Shown here piece by piece: positions 62,876-64,000 of a DNA stretch of 64,000 nucleotides. This DNA is from Burkholderia sp. OK233 (GTDB lineage: Bacteria; Pseudomonadota; Gammaproteobacteria; Burkholderiales; Burkholderiaceae), in the NCBI RefSeq assembly GCF_900230185.1, contig NZ_OCSR01000002.1:868001-932000 (forward strand), given 5' to 3'. The stretch's first letter is position 1. Every line of letters begins with the position of its first letter. The notes below the pieces were generated by a model, which made no database searches, was not told the DNA's origin, and saw nothing but the letters and a program-made list of their open reading frames with translations. The position numbers and the translations under genes are program-made.

Positions 62876-63550
62876 TCAGGACGCCGAAGTGACCTTCTTG
62901 CGGAGAACCGGCAACATATCCTGAGGCTCAGGACGGTGCGTATAGTCCGGGTTGACTTCCGAGTACAGGATCGTTCCGTCTTGCCCGACCACGTAGCGCG
63001 CCGGCATCGGCAACGTCCAACTGTCGTCTCCGTTGAACGCCGGCAGATCGTTTTTAAGGCTCTTGTACAGATCCACGAGATAGTCGGGCAAAGCAAAGCG
63101 GATGCCGAATGCGGCGGCCACATCGTTGTGCGTGTCGCTCAGGATCGGGAAGTTCAGCTTGTTGGTGCGGACCGATTTGCGGCTGTTCACGGCATTCTGC
63201 GGAGAGATCGCAACCAGACTTGCACCTTCGGCCTTGAACGACGGCAGCGCTTCTTCAAGGGCCGTCAGTTCAAGATTGCAATACGGGCACCATACGCCAC
63301 GGTAGAAACTGATCACGAGCGGCCCTTGCTTCAGCAGGTCGACAGACGACACGGGTTTGCCCTCCGGATCATTGAGGGTAAATTCCGGCGCTACGTCGCC
63401 TGCTTTCAGAGCGCGTGCAGCCTGACCGGACGCCACGAGTTCGGCCGTCGCACGCTCCATGATCGGATGGATTTCCGGCGGTGCAAAGTACGGGGCTTTG
63501 CCGCCTTTGAAATCGGCCTTGAATGCGTCGAGCCTGGCTTGAAGTGACAT
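62876..63550 (-). CDS. peroxiredoxin-like protein (AhpC/TSA family)
   Basis: The 224-residue protein has a thioredoxin-fold domain with SFYRGVWCPYCNLELTAL, where the first Cys of WCPYC occupies the peroxidatic position, after an N-terminal helical extension (MSLQARLDAFKADFKGGKAP). It would reduce peroxides or act as a thiol oxidoreductase. A copy of the repeated palindrome lies upstream at 63628-63663. It is the first gene of a two-gene unit with the SDR gene and is likely part of the LysR-controlled stress response. Confidence 0.88.
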   Translation of the reverse strand: MSLQARLDAFKADFKGGKAPYFAPPEIHPIMERATAELVASGQAARALKAGDVAPEFTLNDPEGKPVSSVDLLKQGPLVISFYRGVWCPYCNLELTALEEALPSFKAEGASLVAISPQNAVNSRKSVRTNKLNFPILSDTHNDVAAAFGIRFALPDYLVDLYKSLKNDLPAFNGDDSWTLPMPARYVVGQDGTILYSEVNPDYTHRPEPQDMLPVLRKKVTSAS

Positions 63551-63627
63551 GACAATCTCCTTCCCGATGATGTTTAACGCACATTGCGTGGGAGGGATAG
63601 TCCGCCAATGCAGACCGACGGAGAAGA

Positions 63628-63663
63628 CAGCGCGATTGCATAACTGTCATTCCTGCTGGGCAT
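63628..63663. promoter_or_regulatory. repeated LysR-type site, copy 2 (peroxiredoxin promoter)
   Basis: GATTGCATAACTGTCATTCC matches copy 1 at 60939-60975 in most positions, including TGCATAAC and GTCATTCC. The inverted repeat is less perfect than in copy 1. It lies about 80 bp upstream of the peroxiredoxin start. Confidence 0.6.
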
Positions 63664-63857
63664 GGGAGGTGATGGGTGGATGCCTGCGACGGTCTCGCAG
63701 TACCTAGCAAAAATTCCGGAACTCCTTGGAAGCGTTGGCTGGCGGAAGGCAGCCGGGTCCTACCATCGCGCGGAAAGCTTCACCAGAGTTGACTCGCACC
63801 CGGCAGGACCATCACTTACCCGTTGTCCTACCCATACTTCGATCCGATGACGGCAAC

Positions 63858-64000
63858 CTATTGTCCGGCCACTCGAAATACCGCCACCACAGAACGCAGG
63901 CGCCCCGCCTGTTCGTCGAGCGACGCCGCAGCCGCGGCCGCCTGCTCCACCAGCGCAGCATTCTGCTGCGTCACTTCATCCATCTGCGACACCGCCCGGC
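63858..64000 (-). CDS. methyl-accepting chemotaxis protein, C-terminal end (5' part outside window)
   Basis: The last 46 residues of a chemoreceptor are visible: VSQMDEVTQQNAALVEQAAA, then SLDEQAGRLRSVVAVFRVAGQ and a TAG stop at 63858-63860. This is the end of the signalling domain. As in the receptor at 32826, there is no C-terminal pentapeptide. The rest lies to the right of the window. Confidence 0.88.
   Translation of the reverse strand, partial: RAVSQMDEVTQQNAALVEQAAAAAASLDEQAGRLRSVVAVFRVAGQ

Noticed and set aside
1..64000. CRISPR arrays, prophage genes, toxin-antitoxin pairs, rRNA
   Set aside because: No regularly spaced repeats, phage structural genes, toxin-antitoxin pairs or rRNA segments were seen on reading the window.

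Overview
The window reads as about 64 kb of chromosome from a high-GC betaproteobacterium of the Burkholderiaceae, most likely Paraburkholderia or Burkholderia. The grounds are gene content: Burkholderia-type trimeric porins, an anthranilate dioxygenase operon laid out like andAcAdAbAa, many LysR/AraC/GntR regulators, and a BPSS1780-like membrane protein. No rRNA, tRNA, CRISPR array or phage was found. One intact insertion sequence is present. Almost everything is accessory catabolism, transport and its regulation.

Layout. 1-451: start of a Tat-exported ABC binding protein, cut by the window edge. 575-2921: padR / HAAS-domain / membrane-protein operon with duplicated palindromic operators. 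3100-9760: a LysR-centred catabolic group (class II aldolase, 2-hydroxyacid dehydrogenase, M20-type amidohydrolase, MHS-type transporter, SDR). Three promoters here share one regulatory element with identical geometry, and a relic of an RraA-like gene lies behind the first. 9806-19354: an acid-sugar cluster on the minus strand (DeoR regulator, Asp-box sialidase-like protein, Na+/solute symporter, a DUF1537 kinase fused in frame to a PdxA2 dehydrogenase, iron alcohol dehydrogenase, DapA-type aldolase, porin) behind a promoter packed with inverted repeats. 19648-20355: two small DUF1330 and DUF302 genes.

20377-30854: a complete 2-aminoethylphosphonate (AEP) module. It has a GntR regulator, an ABC importer (phnS2/T2/U2), the transaminase phnW, the dehydrogenase phnY, the hydrolase phnA and a FAD oxidoreductase that may open a route for N-alkylated AEP. 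AEP would be imported, transaminated to phosphonoacetaldehyde, oxidised to phosphonoacetate and cleaved to acetate and phosphate. The same operator-like sequence precedes gntR and phnA.

30969-46931: mixed genes, namely a DUF1003 protein, an apparent Hsp20/Lon chimera, a chemoreceptor, a lipoprotein, a TetR regulator with matching operators at pqiABC, a NarL-type regulator, a large wHTH-ATPase-TPR regulator, a decayed AraC copy and an intact AraC gene. 46950-53225: alpha/beta hydrolase, porin, LysR, flavin reductase, two CDGSH iron-sulfur proteins and a 1499-bp IS701-type element with a CTAA duplication. 53335-60763: the anthranilate dioxygenase operon with its divergent AraC regulator, then cupin, MFS and Old Yellow Enzyme genes. 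61193-63663: LysR, SDR and peroxiredoxin genes sharing a repeated palindrome with the Old Yellow Enzyme promoter. The window ends inside a chemoreceptor gene.

The strongest candidates for undescribed biology are the acid-sugar cluster with its kinase-dehydrogenase fusion, the Hsp20-Lon chimera, and the shared-operator regulons.
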